From Rachycentron canadum (taxonomy: Eukaryota > Chordata > Actinopteri > Carangiformes > Rachycentridae), in assembly GCA_038496675.1 (NCBI GenBank), contig CM076662.1, positions 17,069,247 to 17,133,246 of the forward strand: a stretch of 64,000 nt of DNA, read 5' to 3'. Within the stretch, counting starts at the first letter, position 1. The number at the start of each line of letters is the position of its first letter. Positions 21,876 through 34,800 of the stretch are shown piece after piece. The translations under genes were made by a program, and so were the position numbers. The notes under the pieces are model-generated. The model had not been told where the DNA came from, did no database searches, and saw nothing but the letters and a program-made list of their open reading frames with translations.

Positions 21876-24800
21876 TCACAGCTTGGATTCAGCATGAATA
21901 GCAACATAGGTGTCCTCATCTCTGTTACTGATCCTAAAGTGAGCACGGCCATCACCGCCCACATGGATCTGCTTCCCTGTGCACCTGTGTCCATCCTTCT
22001 GGCCAGAAATGATATCACAGTAGGTGCCACCAGGCATCCCCGTGTTCAGAGTCACATCCAGGTCCCTGTGGCCAAAGAAAAAGTAGATATTGTTTTAGAT
22101 ATTTGTTTTAAAAACTACTAAAATATTCTTGACCTTTTATTTCACAATATAAGCTGAAACAGTTTTTATGATTTTACCAGTGGATTGCTTTTTTTTTTTT
22201 TTTTTTTAAATTAAAAAAAAAACTGGGCAAAATGGTGAAGAAGGCTATTTCAGAGTGACTTTAAAGGAGCCATTTGTAAGCTTTGCCACATAGCCAACAT
22301 TCGCATCAATGGCTGTTTTCTTACTATGTAGAAAACATGATCTGGTTGACCCATCTTGACAATTTCTATTTGTGATGTGCTGTTGCATCATGATATATTA
22401 AGCCCTCTTGTCTTGTAAATGCAATGATGACTGAAGGTTTTGATAAGAAGGTAAGTTAACAACAGTTCATGGTGGTAATGCAGCAAGAAACGTAATCAAG
22501 AGTTTTACTGAGATTTTTTTTGAAGCTAGTCAGTCATATTTTAGTATGTGCCCACGCCATCTGTCCTACACACTTGTTTTATCTAGCTCTTACTTCATTT
22601 AAGTGTGGTGCAAGTCCTTACCAGTCGTCATTGTTAAAGACGACAAAACCACGATTACCACGGCCAAAGGCAACCTGGTTGCTCCTGTTGTCCCACCAGT
22701 TGGAGTGAGGCTGTCCATTGACCACATTACGGAAGATGACCATGTTCCTAGGGAGAAGAATGTGTTATTGTTTTTGCAGGTATATGACCAAGCAGAAGTG
22801 AACAATATATTCTGCTTGAGGTCAGCAGTACTTTTAGAGGACTTACTTGATCTGGCGCCATCTGTGCTCGCATACCCATCCATCTCCACAAGTCTGGTCA
22901 GAGTTGATAGGAACAGACTTGGTGGAACCATCGCCATGACTGGGGGGACCCATCCAGTCATTTTGATCCTACAATGGAATTAACAAAAATCTATAAAATG
23001 CATAACACAAATGACCTTTTACCATTACTTCCACTCCAATGAGAACCTACCTTTCCATTCACAATGTGGCGGTTCCAGCGGAAACTAGACATCACTCTGG
23101 TTACTCCGTAAGGGTGGGCCAGCATGTAGCCAACAGCCATCTTGTAGAGCCTGGAGTCCCAGAAGGTAACGATGGAAGCGCCACCAGCACCATGGCCTCT
23201 CTGGTTGTCATGGTTGTCAACGAAGACGAGGGCATTGCCATTGGACATGAAACCCCAACCCTCTCCCCAGTTCCTGGACACAAAAACACAATTTTACTAA
23301 TGAGGAATTCACCTTTAAACACCTTAGCTTGGACAAATTATAACCTAAATGATTTAATTCAGAAACTCTAAAATGCACCAGTTCTAGTCAGTGATAATTT
23401 GTGAAACATTTTGTCCCTAGACATGTTAGGAGGTAAGGACCTATTTGTCCAATCCAGCAATTTATGCAGCAAAAAGGATTATAGCTCTGTTGTGGTTTAA
23501 TCACCTCTTCTAATGTATCAGACTGATGCCAGCAGAAACACATACTTGGTATAAGACAGCTTCTCCCCATTCCATTTTCTGAAGACAGTTCCCAGTTTGG
23601 CACCATACTTGAACTCAGTTACCCTTCCCAGATGGAAGTACTCTCTGGATGTGATGGGCTCACCTCCCAGATCAATAACCTAGAGGGAAAACAGCACATT
23701 ATTCTTATCATCCATGCAATGTGGAGTTGGAATGCTTTCTATTAACTGTACTGTATTAGTGACTTGGGAATTGACAAAAAATTATACAGCAAATAAGATT
23801 TTCTGATCCAGCAATAATATGAAACATATTTCTGTTGTTAAATCCTCATGTCTTCAGTGGAAACAAAGTGCACTTATTTTTTAGTTCAGACTATAGCATC
23901 AGTGTGTCTTATTTGTGTGTGCATGTGTTTGTCATCTAGTGCTGACCAAATATGAACAAACAAGTTTTTTTTCATTTGACATTGGTACTTTTGTGAGTCG
24001 GGCCTGCACTTGTGCAATATGTTACAAAACTGACAACTGTCATCTTTATATGAAAATTAAGGCATATGCAACCATACGCTAGTTGATGCTAATTGTCACA
24101 TAACATCAGCAACAACAAAAAAAAAAAGCTTTAGGCTGCTTGCAGTTTGATATTTTGAGAGGATAACGATAAATACTGTTTTTTTCTCTACTCAACAAGA
24201 AGGGTGAGAGGTCACACCACGTTCGCGTGCCCTGCACTCTTGTGGCCTGAGACATGAAATACTTGCTCCATGTGGCAGTCCAGACCCAGTACACCAAGAT
24301 AAAATAACACTCAACACCATTCTGGCACCACTGTCATCTTTTTAACTCATCGATTTTTTTAGTTGCTCATTTTCTCATGTTTCAGCTAACTGCTGCTTTG
24401 CACTTTCAGATATTTCTTTATTCATGTTGGTAGATAGTTCTCATACAGCCTCTACACTTGCATTTAGAGTACAGGTATTACAGATTTTGTTTTAATTGGT
24501 TGTATGCCTTTTCAGCTAATCCAGCAAAACATGTAACTATCAAATACAAAGACTAGTTGAATCCTCCCTGCATGAGGACATATGTACCTACAGTATAAAT
24601 TCTTGTGTCCGGATTGATTACTTTTTCATTAAGTATTTTTTTTTTTTTTTAGATGTTTTACTATTTCTGTGTAAACAAACATTAAAATTCTTGTGTTAAT
24701 AAACTACCTCCTGGAAGATGAAGGGTCTGGAGCCACCAGGGAACCATTTAGTGTTGAGGTTGTGCAGACGACCGTAGATAGCAGCCAGGTCACCGGGCCA

Positions 24801-27247
24801 CATGTGCTTGCAGGCATCCACTCTGAATCCAGCCACACCCATGTCAATCAGCTTGTTCATGAAGCCAGCCACCTTGCCCCTAACGTAATCCTTCTCCAGG
24901 GCGAGGTCCAACAGACCCACCAGACGACAGTCGCGTACCTGTAAATGATCATTATATGTCACAATTCATAGCACTTCATAATAATTTAATTTGATATGAG
25001 CAAATTTGTGCATGGGTTTCATTCATAACAAGTGTCAAGTGTCATGCTAATTGGCAATAAAACTTAAAAACTATGATCAGACCGAGTTGGCTGAAACATC
25101 GACAGACTAATTTCATCAGCCAAGTTAATCTAATTGCAGATAAATCGGTACAAGCGTTTATAATAACTGGAGAATGGTGCTTGAGCTATTTTATAACCAG
25201 TGCCGCTATTGTGTGGCTTGTCCACCAGAGAGCGCTTGGACTCCACTGCTGGCAACATTAGTCCACCAAACATAACAGATTATCGGACTTCTGCAGAGCA
25301 GATTGGAGCTTGTGGTGTGCCTTCAAGTTGCTTATTTTTAGGTGTAAGACATTTCTTCGATTACAAGTAAGCCTGACAGCGGTCATGTCAGCCATTCCTG
25401 GTTTTGCTGCAGTAAGCCACAACAGTCCTCTGGTGATGGAAAGCCACTCGACAGCAGTGGTTAAGGGATTGTAGGCTACAGCTTGTTGACAAACTTGATT
25501 TATTTGTGTCAGTGAGACAGTAGATGAACAACGGCCCTATTACTTCATCTCTCAGTATATCAGTGACAATCACCATAAAACACATGCTTGCAGTTGGTCT
25601 GTTGCTAAATTAGTTAACTACAAAGCTAGCTAATTCCATTGATTGTAAGGGGAAGATGCTTGCTTATAAAGGCTATAGGCATCATGTTATCTCTGCCTAG
25701 ATGACATGATGGTAATTATACCCCATGTTTGGATGCCAGTACATTTACAGTTGGTGCTTAGGAAACATCTGATATTCGCTTAAGACATTAAACTGGTAGC
25801 TTGTCTCAAAAGTTGAAAGCTAAGACAAAGTGCCTTCTCAGAATTGCTCCTAACCCCACATTTATCATATTTCAAAACAGATTGCTGCAACTGGTAATAT
25901 TAGAAGGTTCATTTGACCAGTGTAAGAAACGCTATACGTGTGTACACAATGAGTAAATGGCAGTGAAAGCCGATTTAGGCAATTCCCCCTAATAACTAAA
26001 TGTAAAGGATCTTCATCAAAGTATATTTACATGTATGTGAATATATCATCAGATCATAAACTGCCCTAAAAATCCTGCGTCAGATTTGTATCACTACCAA
26101 ATACATCAGATGACGCTTCAGAGTAAATGGATTAATGGATTGAGTATTGTGAAAGGAGAAATGATAATAAAGGGGAAATTATTATGCCATTGGTTTATAC
26201 TCATTACCTGATTGGCATCACCATAGTTCTCAATGTTGCCACTTCCAGTCCTGCATTTGTGGTCGTTGAAGTCCCAGTGGGTGAAGGGGACACTGGGGAA
26301 GTCCTTTCTGGCGGCACTGAACCAGCTGCCACACGAAGAGTGGGTTCCCTCCCCACCCCCGGCTCCACACATGTGGTTGATGACAGCATCCACATAGATG
26401 TTGACCTGTGAGGAGATACAGGGTTGTATACGCAACACAACCAGTCAACACTCCCCTCCCCCTTTCTGTCCCTTGTCATTTTCACTCCTTTTCTTTGCAC
26501 TTTGAGGTCATTCTCAGGTCAAAGGAATATGTCAGACAGTCACTGCTCACTCTTGGTTTGCTGTAGTGTTGGTGGCCCAGTGTGACATATGACAAAGAAA
26601 AGCAGCAGCTACAGCAAATGCTTTAAATAGATGTGTAATTGGTGGTTACTCAAGACAGAGACATTAATTTATATCAACTGTTGCAATGTAGTTTACCCCA
26701 ACGTTGTTGCATCTGGTGATCATGTCTCTCAGCTCGTTCTCGCTGCCAGATCTGGAGCACAGGTTGTAGCTGATTGGCTGGTATCTCTGCCACCAGGGCC
26801 TCCAGGGATTGTTTAGTACAATGTGCTCATTTGGAGGAGAGATCTGAGCAACACAGAGGGAAAGCATTACAATAATTACCCCTCTCAAAACAGGAGCTGT
26901 CTGTATACAGAAGACCATGCCAAAAAGTGAGCATACTATACAGTTATTGGAAGGGCAGTACAACAATTTTACATACTAAGTTCAATTTAATTGTTATGAA
27001 TAGGGATATTTAGCATGCAGTGTGATTATAGACAGCTTGTTTGAAAATAGAAAAGGATACAAATATCCTCCAACCATACCTGAACTCCTCCAAAGCCATT
27101 GGGACCCAGGAAGCGCTCGCACTCTGCAGCGATGTCGGCCCAGCGCCACTCAAACAAGTGGACGATGGCTGTCCTTCCATGTTTGGTGTGAGGGTTGTGT
27201 TGGGCAAGGCTGAGCCCAAACAGAGCCACTAGAATGATCAACTTCAT
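21876..27247 (-). CDS. amy2a: pancreatic alpha-amylase, copy 1 (upstream copy), complete
   Basis: A second intact secreted alpha-amylase with the same exon plan as its neighbour. Nine exons, read right to left: 27080-27247, 26697-26843, 26208-26405, 24708-24938, 23546-23679, 23051-23273, 22847-22968, 22622-22747 and 21876-22065 (TGA stop). The total is 1539 bp or 512 residues. The start is the ATG 57 nt downstream of the TATA box. An upstream in-frame ATG at about 27277 would spoil the signal peptide, so I reject it. The signal peptide covers residues 1-15. Asp212, Glu248 and Asp315 and all calcium and chloride ligands are conserved. The sequon near residue 427 is NRS. All splice sites are GT-AG; the exon 4 donor is GTAGTT. 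Hand count finds about 45 residue differences from copy 2, 11 of them in exon 3. Intron 3 is 1269 bp against 258 bp in copy 2, pointing to an insertion. Confidence 0.96.
22258..22440 (+). repeat. interspersed repeat fragment in amylase intron 8
   Basis: The segment starting 'ttaaaggagccatttgtaag' and running through 'catgatctggttgaccc' to 'gttgcatcatgatatatt' resembles a dispersed fish repeat I have seen with near-identical wording. It lies within intron 8 of copy 1 (556 bp, against 213 bp in copy 2), so it is probably a copy-specific insertion. Confidence 0.4.
25060..26000. mobile_element. likely insertion in amylase intron 3
   Basis: Intron 3 of copy 1 (24939-26207) is about 1 kb longer than its counterpart in copy 2 (15317-15574). 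The excess includes a segment with 'ttggctgaaacatcgacagactaa' and 'gataaatcggtacaagcg', followed by 'gtccaccagagagcgctt'. These resemble a dispersed fish repeat that carries 'gcagataaatcggtaca'. The ends are not defined and there is no coding capacity. Confidence 0.35.
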
Positions 27248-27303
27248 GCTTCCTCTGGATGAGCCAGAAAAACACACTCTCTTGCTGATGCTTTACCATC
27301 AGC

Positions 27304-27376
27304 ATTTATACGCATTTTCTGTCTCTGCTTGACCAATGAGCGGCTGTGAGCTATCACTATGCATTGTAAACAGGTG
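27304..27376 (-). promoter_or_regulatory. amylase copy 1 core promoter
   Basis: On the minus strand TATAAAT lies at 27304-27310, ATTGG at 27332-27336 and CACCTG at 27371-27376, inside the shared block AAAGAAGCACCTGTTT. The distance between E-box and TATA is the same as at copy 2. Here the E-box runs directly into TGTTTAC, a match to the FOXA/HNF3 core. Copy 2 has TGTTTAA at that point. Similarity between the two upstream regions fades by about 27450 and 17450. Confidence 0.7.
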
Positions 27377-27878
27377 CTTCTTTCTCATGGCTTCCTACCT
27401 TGTTTCTAAACTAGCAGAAGGAAAAATAACTTCAAGACATATACATACAAGTTTTGAACCGAGTATGAATAATGTATTTGCCCATTATGTGAAAGAAATG
27501 TCTTAAGGATAGATGAGATCATATCTTAATGCCTTTGTATGTATTTTCTTAAATGTCAGTGACATTGGTTACACTGAATTTCATCCTATGTGGGGATTAA
27601 AACAAAGTGAAATTGCTGAAGAGAATCACATTTTCTTCAGTAAGTGGCATTAAGATGAAATTAGAAGATTCAGCAGCAGCAATACCACTCAAAACCATTA
27701 TCTTCTGGCTTCTGGGCATTACAACAATAATAGGGTAATTAGTTAATGAGATTAATTGATTCAAATATGAGGACATAGAAAATACATTTTAAAGCTCAGG
27801 CCAATAACCAGATGAGGCTGCAGGTAACTGAGTTTACCTCTGTCCCGGAAGGATGTAGATCTTGTATATGTTTTTTTA

Positions 27879-27884
<6 letters not shown>

Positions 27885-27909
<25 letters not shown>

Positions 27910-27910
27910 A
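27885..27910. repeat. (AT)n microsatellite
   Basis: About 13 AT units. Confidence 0.9.
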
Positions 27911-30900
27911 AATGTATGAAGACAGAGCAACAGATCAATATATAAATGGGTTGATAGTGCAGCAGTTACAAAACATGCCTTGTATAACTTCCTCATGTTA
28001 TTATCCGCTTTGCATCAAGGAAAATCAATACAGATAAGCTTCACTCGAGTGAGAAGGGTGAGAGGTCAAAGAGTTATGTAAAACAAGTTAACTAAACCAG
28101 TCCTGACAAAACACAAGCATTTTCCCATGAGGGGCTTCAATCTGACCCTCAACTTAGTTGTTGTATTTGGGTAAAGGGTCACGTCAGCTTAGGTGAGATG
28201 TTAGTGGTTCTCCATATAATTAAAATTAATTCAATCAGCTTCCCTTAGTGGTTTGTGTGTAACCAAACAACTTCAGCAGAAAACTAAGAAGCCGTCTGCA
28301 GGTCAAAAGGTAAAAGGAATTAACATTGATGAGATTAAATAATCTCACATTTTTACACTGTAGGTTATTTTTATAGTTTAGAATAGGAGTTTACATGATT
28401 ACATCACCCAACAGCACATAAAGTTGTTAAAATTAGCTTTACCTTACATTTTGCATAAAGAATACCTTTGATTCTTTAAGTGTATTTGGCAATTTACATA
28501 TATGAACTTCAGTAAGTATCCTTGAGGGGTATCAGTATTTCTTTTTAAAAAGCTCTCTACATAGTCTGTCAATTCTTCTTCTTTTTTTTTTTTTTTTTAA
28601 ATTGTATTACAACCACAGTACTTCAGTGTAAACTGTGTCTTGCACTACTGAATGCTCACTCATCCTTTATAAGTATTGAGCATTGAGTGCTGAATTATAC
28701 ATGGCGAGTCAGATCAATTGTCCTGAATCTCTGCTGTGTGTAGAGCTCATAAAGTATTGGCATATGCCACTGTGTTTTAAAGGCAAAGCCCTGAGCATTT
28801 ATAATCATTGTTTACTAATCCCAAAGTTATGTCTTAACAGCTCAAACCACCAGAGTCTATTTTGGTAGTCTATTTCTGTTGTCAGAGTTTTATTTTTTAT
28901 ACAGATGAATTTAGGAAGTCTAACAGGGAGATGGACCTCTCTTGGCTCCGATAGACGTAAAATATAAATTACTATGTAGGATAACAAACTGTACTTTTTC
29001 TGACTGAATGGATTTTAGTAAACATGCATGTTCATGCATGTTTCATAGGCTATAAAGCATTATGTGGTATAATTATGCTGCTTTGTGATTTTGTTGTCAT
29101 CAAATTTGCAAGCTCAAGCTTAATAGCAAGCATGAATTTACCATGTGAATACTTTTCGATATATTGGGCTTTGATAAGGTCAGGAGAAAATAAAAAGAAA
29201 TATTTATCGGTATTACACATCCTAATTATGTATAAAACTGGAGTCGTGTGTGTGACTGTCATTCTAATGTCACTTATATCCCAGGGCAACATGTTGTAAG
29301 GGTTATGATGGGATGTGCTTTTGTATAACAATAGCTCCTCCAATGGTTCTTGAGAGAAACTGCTTCACTTCAAAAAAATATAAAGCATACACGCACATCC
29401 TTTTGTCAACTTCATCTCCTATAACAATATTTTTCTCTCAAGTAAATATTATAAAATGCACGGATAGGCAAGTTATTTCCCTCATGTAAAATTTAAAACC
29501 AGGTATGAATGTGTCAGCAATTTTAAGGAGATGGACAACAAGGTTTTAAACATCTTCTGTATTCTCGATTGTATTAGATTATATCCCACATCACTGCTCA
29601 ACAAGTAGAATATTTCCACAGCAAAAGCCATATGGGCTCAGTATCCAACGCTAACAACATAGAAATGTATGTACTTGTGACACTAGGGGTGCTTTGCATA
29701 AAGGAGGGCAGTGAATGCCACACTGGCTGTAGTATTGTGTGTGTCGAAGCTTCTGTAAACAAGACCTGGTGTGCCTGATCGTGCCTCATCCCACCTGCTT
29801 ACTGTCTGACCCGGCTCCTGCCCCTCAAGTCCCCCCCGCCGGGAGCGTGTCAAACGGACATCTGACCTGTCTCACTGGGTTTCGTTCCGGGTCACTGCTC
29901 CCAGGGAGTCTGTGGGTCACAGGCGCGTTTGTGGTGGAAACACTCACTAATAACTCATCTCGGAGCAGACTGTGAGTGTTGACACGTAAGGACTAAAGGG
30001 ATAAAGATCTAATTTTATGGTGCAGGTTTTGCTCTTGGCTTGAGATGCCCTGTTCACAGCAACCGCACTGTACTCTGGTGTTGTTTAAATGTCAAAACAA
30101 AAGGGGACAATGAAAGGTATCTTCATCTGAACACTGAAGGCAATTTCAATACAGCTGGCAAAACTCTGAAGTATGACAATACCATGGAAATCTAAGGTGG
30201 AAATTTTCTGCTGCAGGCTGCAACCTATAATGATTTAAGAGTGCATTTTTTTTTTTTATCTCTTTTGTGGTCACTATATTTTAACAATGCTTCATTAACA
30301 CTTCTTCTGAGTCACCGGCAGGAGGTTTTTACACTTGTGATGCAGCACGCTCTGTGGGAAGAGATGTCGAAGGGGGGAGTTAAGGCCCTAACTTGCTCAC
30401 ATTTTCCCATGGGCCCCAAAAATTCCAGTCAAACCAAAGTCCTTTCCTGTATGGACAACACAGGACATACCTCCGGAGGCGATGAAGGGTTTGGGGGACA
30501 AAGCCTTCTTTCACAGCCCAAGCTCAGAAACCAGGTGAAGGGAGAGTAGCTGGCCATTTGATTCCCTCCCCTGGTTCTGTCATGGGAAAGTGGAACAGTC
30601 GTATCGAAGGGGGAAGTGGGAGGGATGCCTGAAGACAGTGAGGACGAAGGAGAGAGAGATAAAAGGAATAGGGGAAGGAATGGGGTCAGCAGGTTGAGAG
30701 AGAAAAGGAAGAAGAGAGAAAAGAATGAGAGGTGAGAGAGTGTGTAGTGTTAGCTGAAGACAAATGAGGAAAATAAGGGAAGCGAGAGAGCGTGAGATGG
30801 CGAAGGGGGTGCTGCTGTAGTTCAGAGCAAATCAGGAAAAACACATAGGGAGTGAGTGGAAAAAGAGAAGGGGGGGACCATTAAGAAAAAATGTGGGGAC

Positions 30901-31743
30901 GGATAAGAAACTGTATTTGACTCATCTTCTAACACCTCAGGTTTAATAGCCAGGGGGCAAACAGATAATACATGGCATGCTGTATAAGAGCACTGACACG
31001 ATGTCCAGTGAGGTTTTACTGGAGTTAATGATATTGCAGATACAAAGAAAGGAAGGTTTATCTCCCACACCGAGCTCAATGGGCAAAGCTCCATCACTCA
31101 TTGGTGTTGAAAATCTCAAAATTCACACTACATTGAATAAAGAGGTGTCAAATGAAAAACTCTCACCACATCCACAGTCTGGTAAAAGATGATGTAAAGC
31201 ATTTGTTGCTTCACTGGGTACTGCTAAAATTTACTGCCCTTAGCTTTGCGTGGCTTTTTAATGATCCCAGAAATGCCATCAAGTGCACTAACAAGTGTTT
31301 CTCGCTCTGACAAGCAGCGTGTCACCACGTTTTTCCCTTTACGGTTTTAAAATTTTCAACATATGAGTCTGTCTTCTGGAACTATTCAGTTTTCCTCAAT
31401 TAAAAGCAGCCATATAGTAGGGAAGGAGAAAGTCCTATAAAATGAAATCCACAGGCTCTTCCAATGGAAAGTTTCAGCTCAGTATCCTCCTTTTTTTTTT
31501 TTTTTTTTTTTTGCCATGATGATATGTTGTGCAGATGTTGGGAAAAGCTTTCCATCTCACTGCAAAGAATAACAGCAGCAGCGGAAGTCCCCCAGGAGAG
31601 GTTCACGCTCTGAAACTTACTAATACACACGCACACAGTCAGACACATGTGCACACAAATCAGATGCAAGCGTGCACACATATGCATTTGCAGACATGAA
31701 CTCAAACTCCTTGATGTTTTAAGACAAATCATCGAATCAGACG

Positions 31744-31745
<2 letters not shown>

Positions 31746-31804
<59 letters not shown>
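31746..31804. repeat. (CT)n microsatellite
   Basis: Nearly perfect run of about 29 CT units with one CTTT interruption. Confidence 0.95.
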
Positions 31805-34800
31805 ATACACACATGCTCTTCATCCACTCTGAGAAGACACTTTTTTTACAGGTTCTTGTCAAGACACATGCTCCTCACACAGACATTAAAGGAATATGTG
31901 TAGACTTTAAACCTGACCGTGTACATTATAATTGTGTTTTCAAAAATGATAGTGAGTCTTAAATCTTTAATTATGACAACATTAGTTATGTGTAAAAGGG
32001 TTTGCTGGCCCCATTAATAATTATTTGTTTAGGCTTTACAACTTAAAAAATAAAGACCACGTTCAGACTGCAGTCAGGAGGCTAAAAAAACAGCCTCCTC
32101 ACTCATTTGAATGAGGCCAGCCTTGCAACACAGCAGGGGTGTCAACACAGTGTTGTCTGGCAAAAAGTTGGACCTTGTGAGCACGACACAAGTGATGGAC
32201 AAGACACTGCCATATGTTAACGTGCTCAGTGACAATGCTGACACGATGACAGTCAGCAGGTGTAACGTTGTTTAGTATTAAAGTTGTCAACCAACTGACA
32301 CCCGCAAACACCCGTTAAAGCCGTGCTACTAGCAGGGAAAACACCAAGAGACATTCAGTTCAACACATTTTTGTAATTTCTAATAGTTGAAATACTTAAA
32401 ACATCTGCACTGTCATGATATTCTATGAGGCAATTATTTTTTTAAATGATCAAAGTGGAAGCAGCAGAGACTGATACACAAATTTTTACTCCCTATAATC
32501 TGCAGTTTGTAACACAGACTTTAGAAGTTTGTCTATATGCTACAGCACAGTTAGCCCCGGTGACATTATAATATTTCTGTTAAAAATGGCTAAACTAGCC
32601 CAGTCAAGACTTTATAGAAAGAGATGTATGACACCGAAATCCACAGAAAAAAAAATATGAATTAAAATACCAAACAAAAATAATAATAAATGTCATGCAT
32701 GACATGCCTTCAATTTAATTTTAACAGGACTTAATAGAAGGAATGCCATCGAGCTGCTTGTGACTGGAAAGTTCACCATAAAATTACAGATGGAGTCAAT
32801 TTTATGATCCTCTTTCACAGTAGTCAGCGGGAAATGAGAGCTTTGCTTTCATGGTCATAAGCTGGGCAACAGTTTTACTGTGAGGAAAATTCCCGAGCTC
32901 CCCTGCACTGACTGCTTCTGAAATGTTTGTAGTTTCTCCTCCTCAGACATTTGTTGCCTTTTATTCAACAATAACAGGGAATTGAAGGGTGGAGGGTTTC
33001 AGCTGTATAGTCTTTGGGAGAGACTTGTATCCACCTTTGCCTCATTTTCTCTGATTTTCTTCAACTTGTATCTCACAATGTTTCTAAGGAATGCAATAGC
33101 TGGGCAAAAAAAAAAAAGTTATGATGAAACAGCATTATTGATTTTATGAACTCTTTATATAACATTTAGGAAAGTGCAGAGTGAATTCCATATGAATTCA
33201 AGCTGAAGTTAAATCAGTTTTTCTTAAAAATCAGGGATTTTTGAGAGAGCTGTAATCCCTTTGAGTCTCTCCCACACCTGACTGACTGTCAGCCTCGTTC
33301 CATGATATCACTGCTGGCTTTGTGATATAGAGAGTTTCCTTTGTTTTGCAAAGCTCCGCTCCTCGAGAGCGAGAAGGGAGGAATATGAGAGGAGGCTTGG
33401 TGAGGGGGTAGAGCAGACAGGCATCTATCAAATAACACTATCAGTCTGTCTTTTATCAAACACACGCTGTAGTCCTGCCTCACACTGGCCCAAACACATC
33501 CGCCAATATAACTTCAGTCTCACTCTGTTGGTTATCTCTTTTTTTTTTCTTAGATCGGTCATTTCAACAGACACCTGAGTTCACAATACATAAAGTGAGT
33601 GTGAAGCACCACTGCTGTTATAGTATCAAATATTTTGGTCAGTGGAAATACACAGCTTTTAATTGCCGAGCGAGCAGCACCTCAAAACGCTCACCAGATG
33701 ATGAACATCCTCACTAAACTGCAGCAATGTGCAGGACAGATGTGTGTCTGTGGCACAGGAGGTAGTATTACAGCACTGAAATCATCTCTTAAAACACTCC
33801 TATCCACCCCCTCAAGAAAAAAATAGCAACAAGTCTTTAAAGGCAAAGATGCAGTGCTGTAGGTCTCAGCCTTATACTTAAAGAGGAATAATCACAGGTT
33901 GTGAAGTTGGCACGGAGAGGGAAGAGGTTGGCTGTAAACCTCAACCTGATCTCACACTAATGAGGTTTTGTATAAATGCGCTGAGCACCCGTCATTTGTT
34001 CTCCTACAGGTTTTATTTGTTTTAAACTAAACTGTGTAGTCCATCTGTCCAAGTTCCTGTCTTCAGCTGGCTGCTTCTCAGTATGCGCTGCCATAACAGT
34101 AGCCAAAACACTACCTCTTTGCAAGGCACTGGCATCTTTACACTCACACAGGGAGAAGATAGGGCAATACATAGGGTTACTTTCATTGCAGACATGGAAA
34201 TAGTTCAGTCTGAAACTATGCTGACATGCAGTATAAGTATCTATGGGACTTGAAAGTAAAAAAAAAAAAAAATTTTATTTCAAGTCAGGCTTAGCCAACT
34301 GATACAAAGCTGTTTAATTTGTTCTTATTTTACCACATTACCATTTTACCACAAAAAATTGATATTCAACTTAAAAGGTGACTCAAATTCAGGTTTACAC
34401 AAAACAAGATCTTTAAATTTGAGTACTTGAAACTCTTGCCTAGGTGATGTCCTATGTCTTTCATACATTGCACCTCCTTTAGTCCCGTGAGCTCCGAACA
34501 CATGTCGTATTAATTAAGAAACAATGCCCTCTTTCTCAGAGAAACAGAGACAGACAGAGGAAGAGGGAGGAAACAGGGGGGAGACAAGGAGGTGGAGTAA
34601 TGAAGCTCAACACTGCTCCATATTCTAATATATTTAACCCTATTCTTCATGGGAAAAAGTGAGACACCGTTTTTCCCCTGAATGTGAATTGTATCCCTGA
34701 AAGTGATCCAATGACACTGTGAAAGAAATATATAAACAATGCAACCGTGAAGAAATGACAGAAAGTGACACGAATCATATGCTCAGCTGAACACCTAGGG

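Noticed and set aside
22603..23371. Plus-strand open frames of 100-126 codons over amylase copy 1 exons (and 13794-14150, 15014-15370 over copy 2)
   Set aside because: They are antisense shadows of conserved amylase exons; they recur in both copies because the sense codons are conserved, and they cross splice borders.
27026..27277. Upstream in-frame ATG (about 27277) as the start of amylase copy 1
   Set aside because: It would add ten polar residues before the signal peptide, is absent from copy 2, and lies at the expected transcription start about 30 bp from the TATA box.
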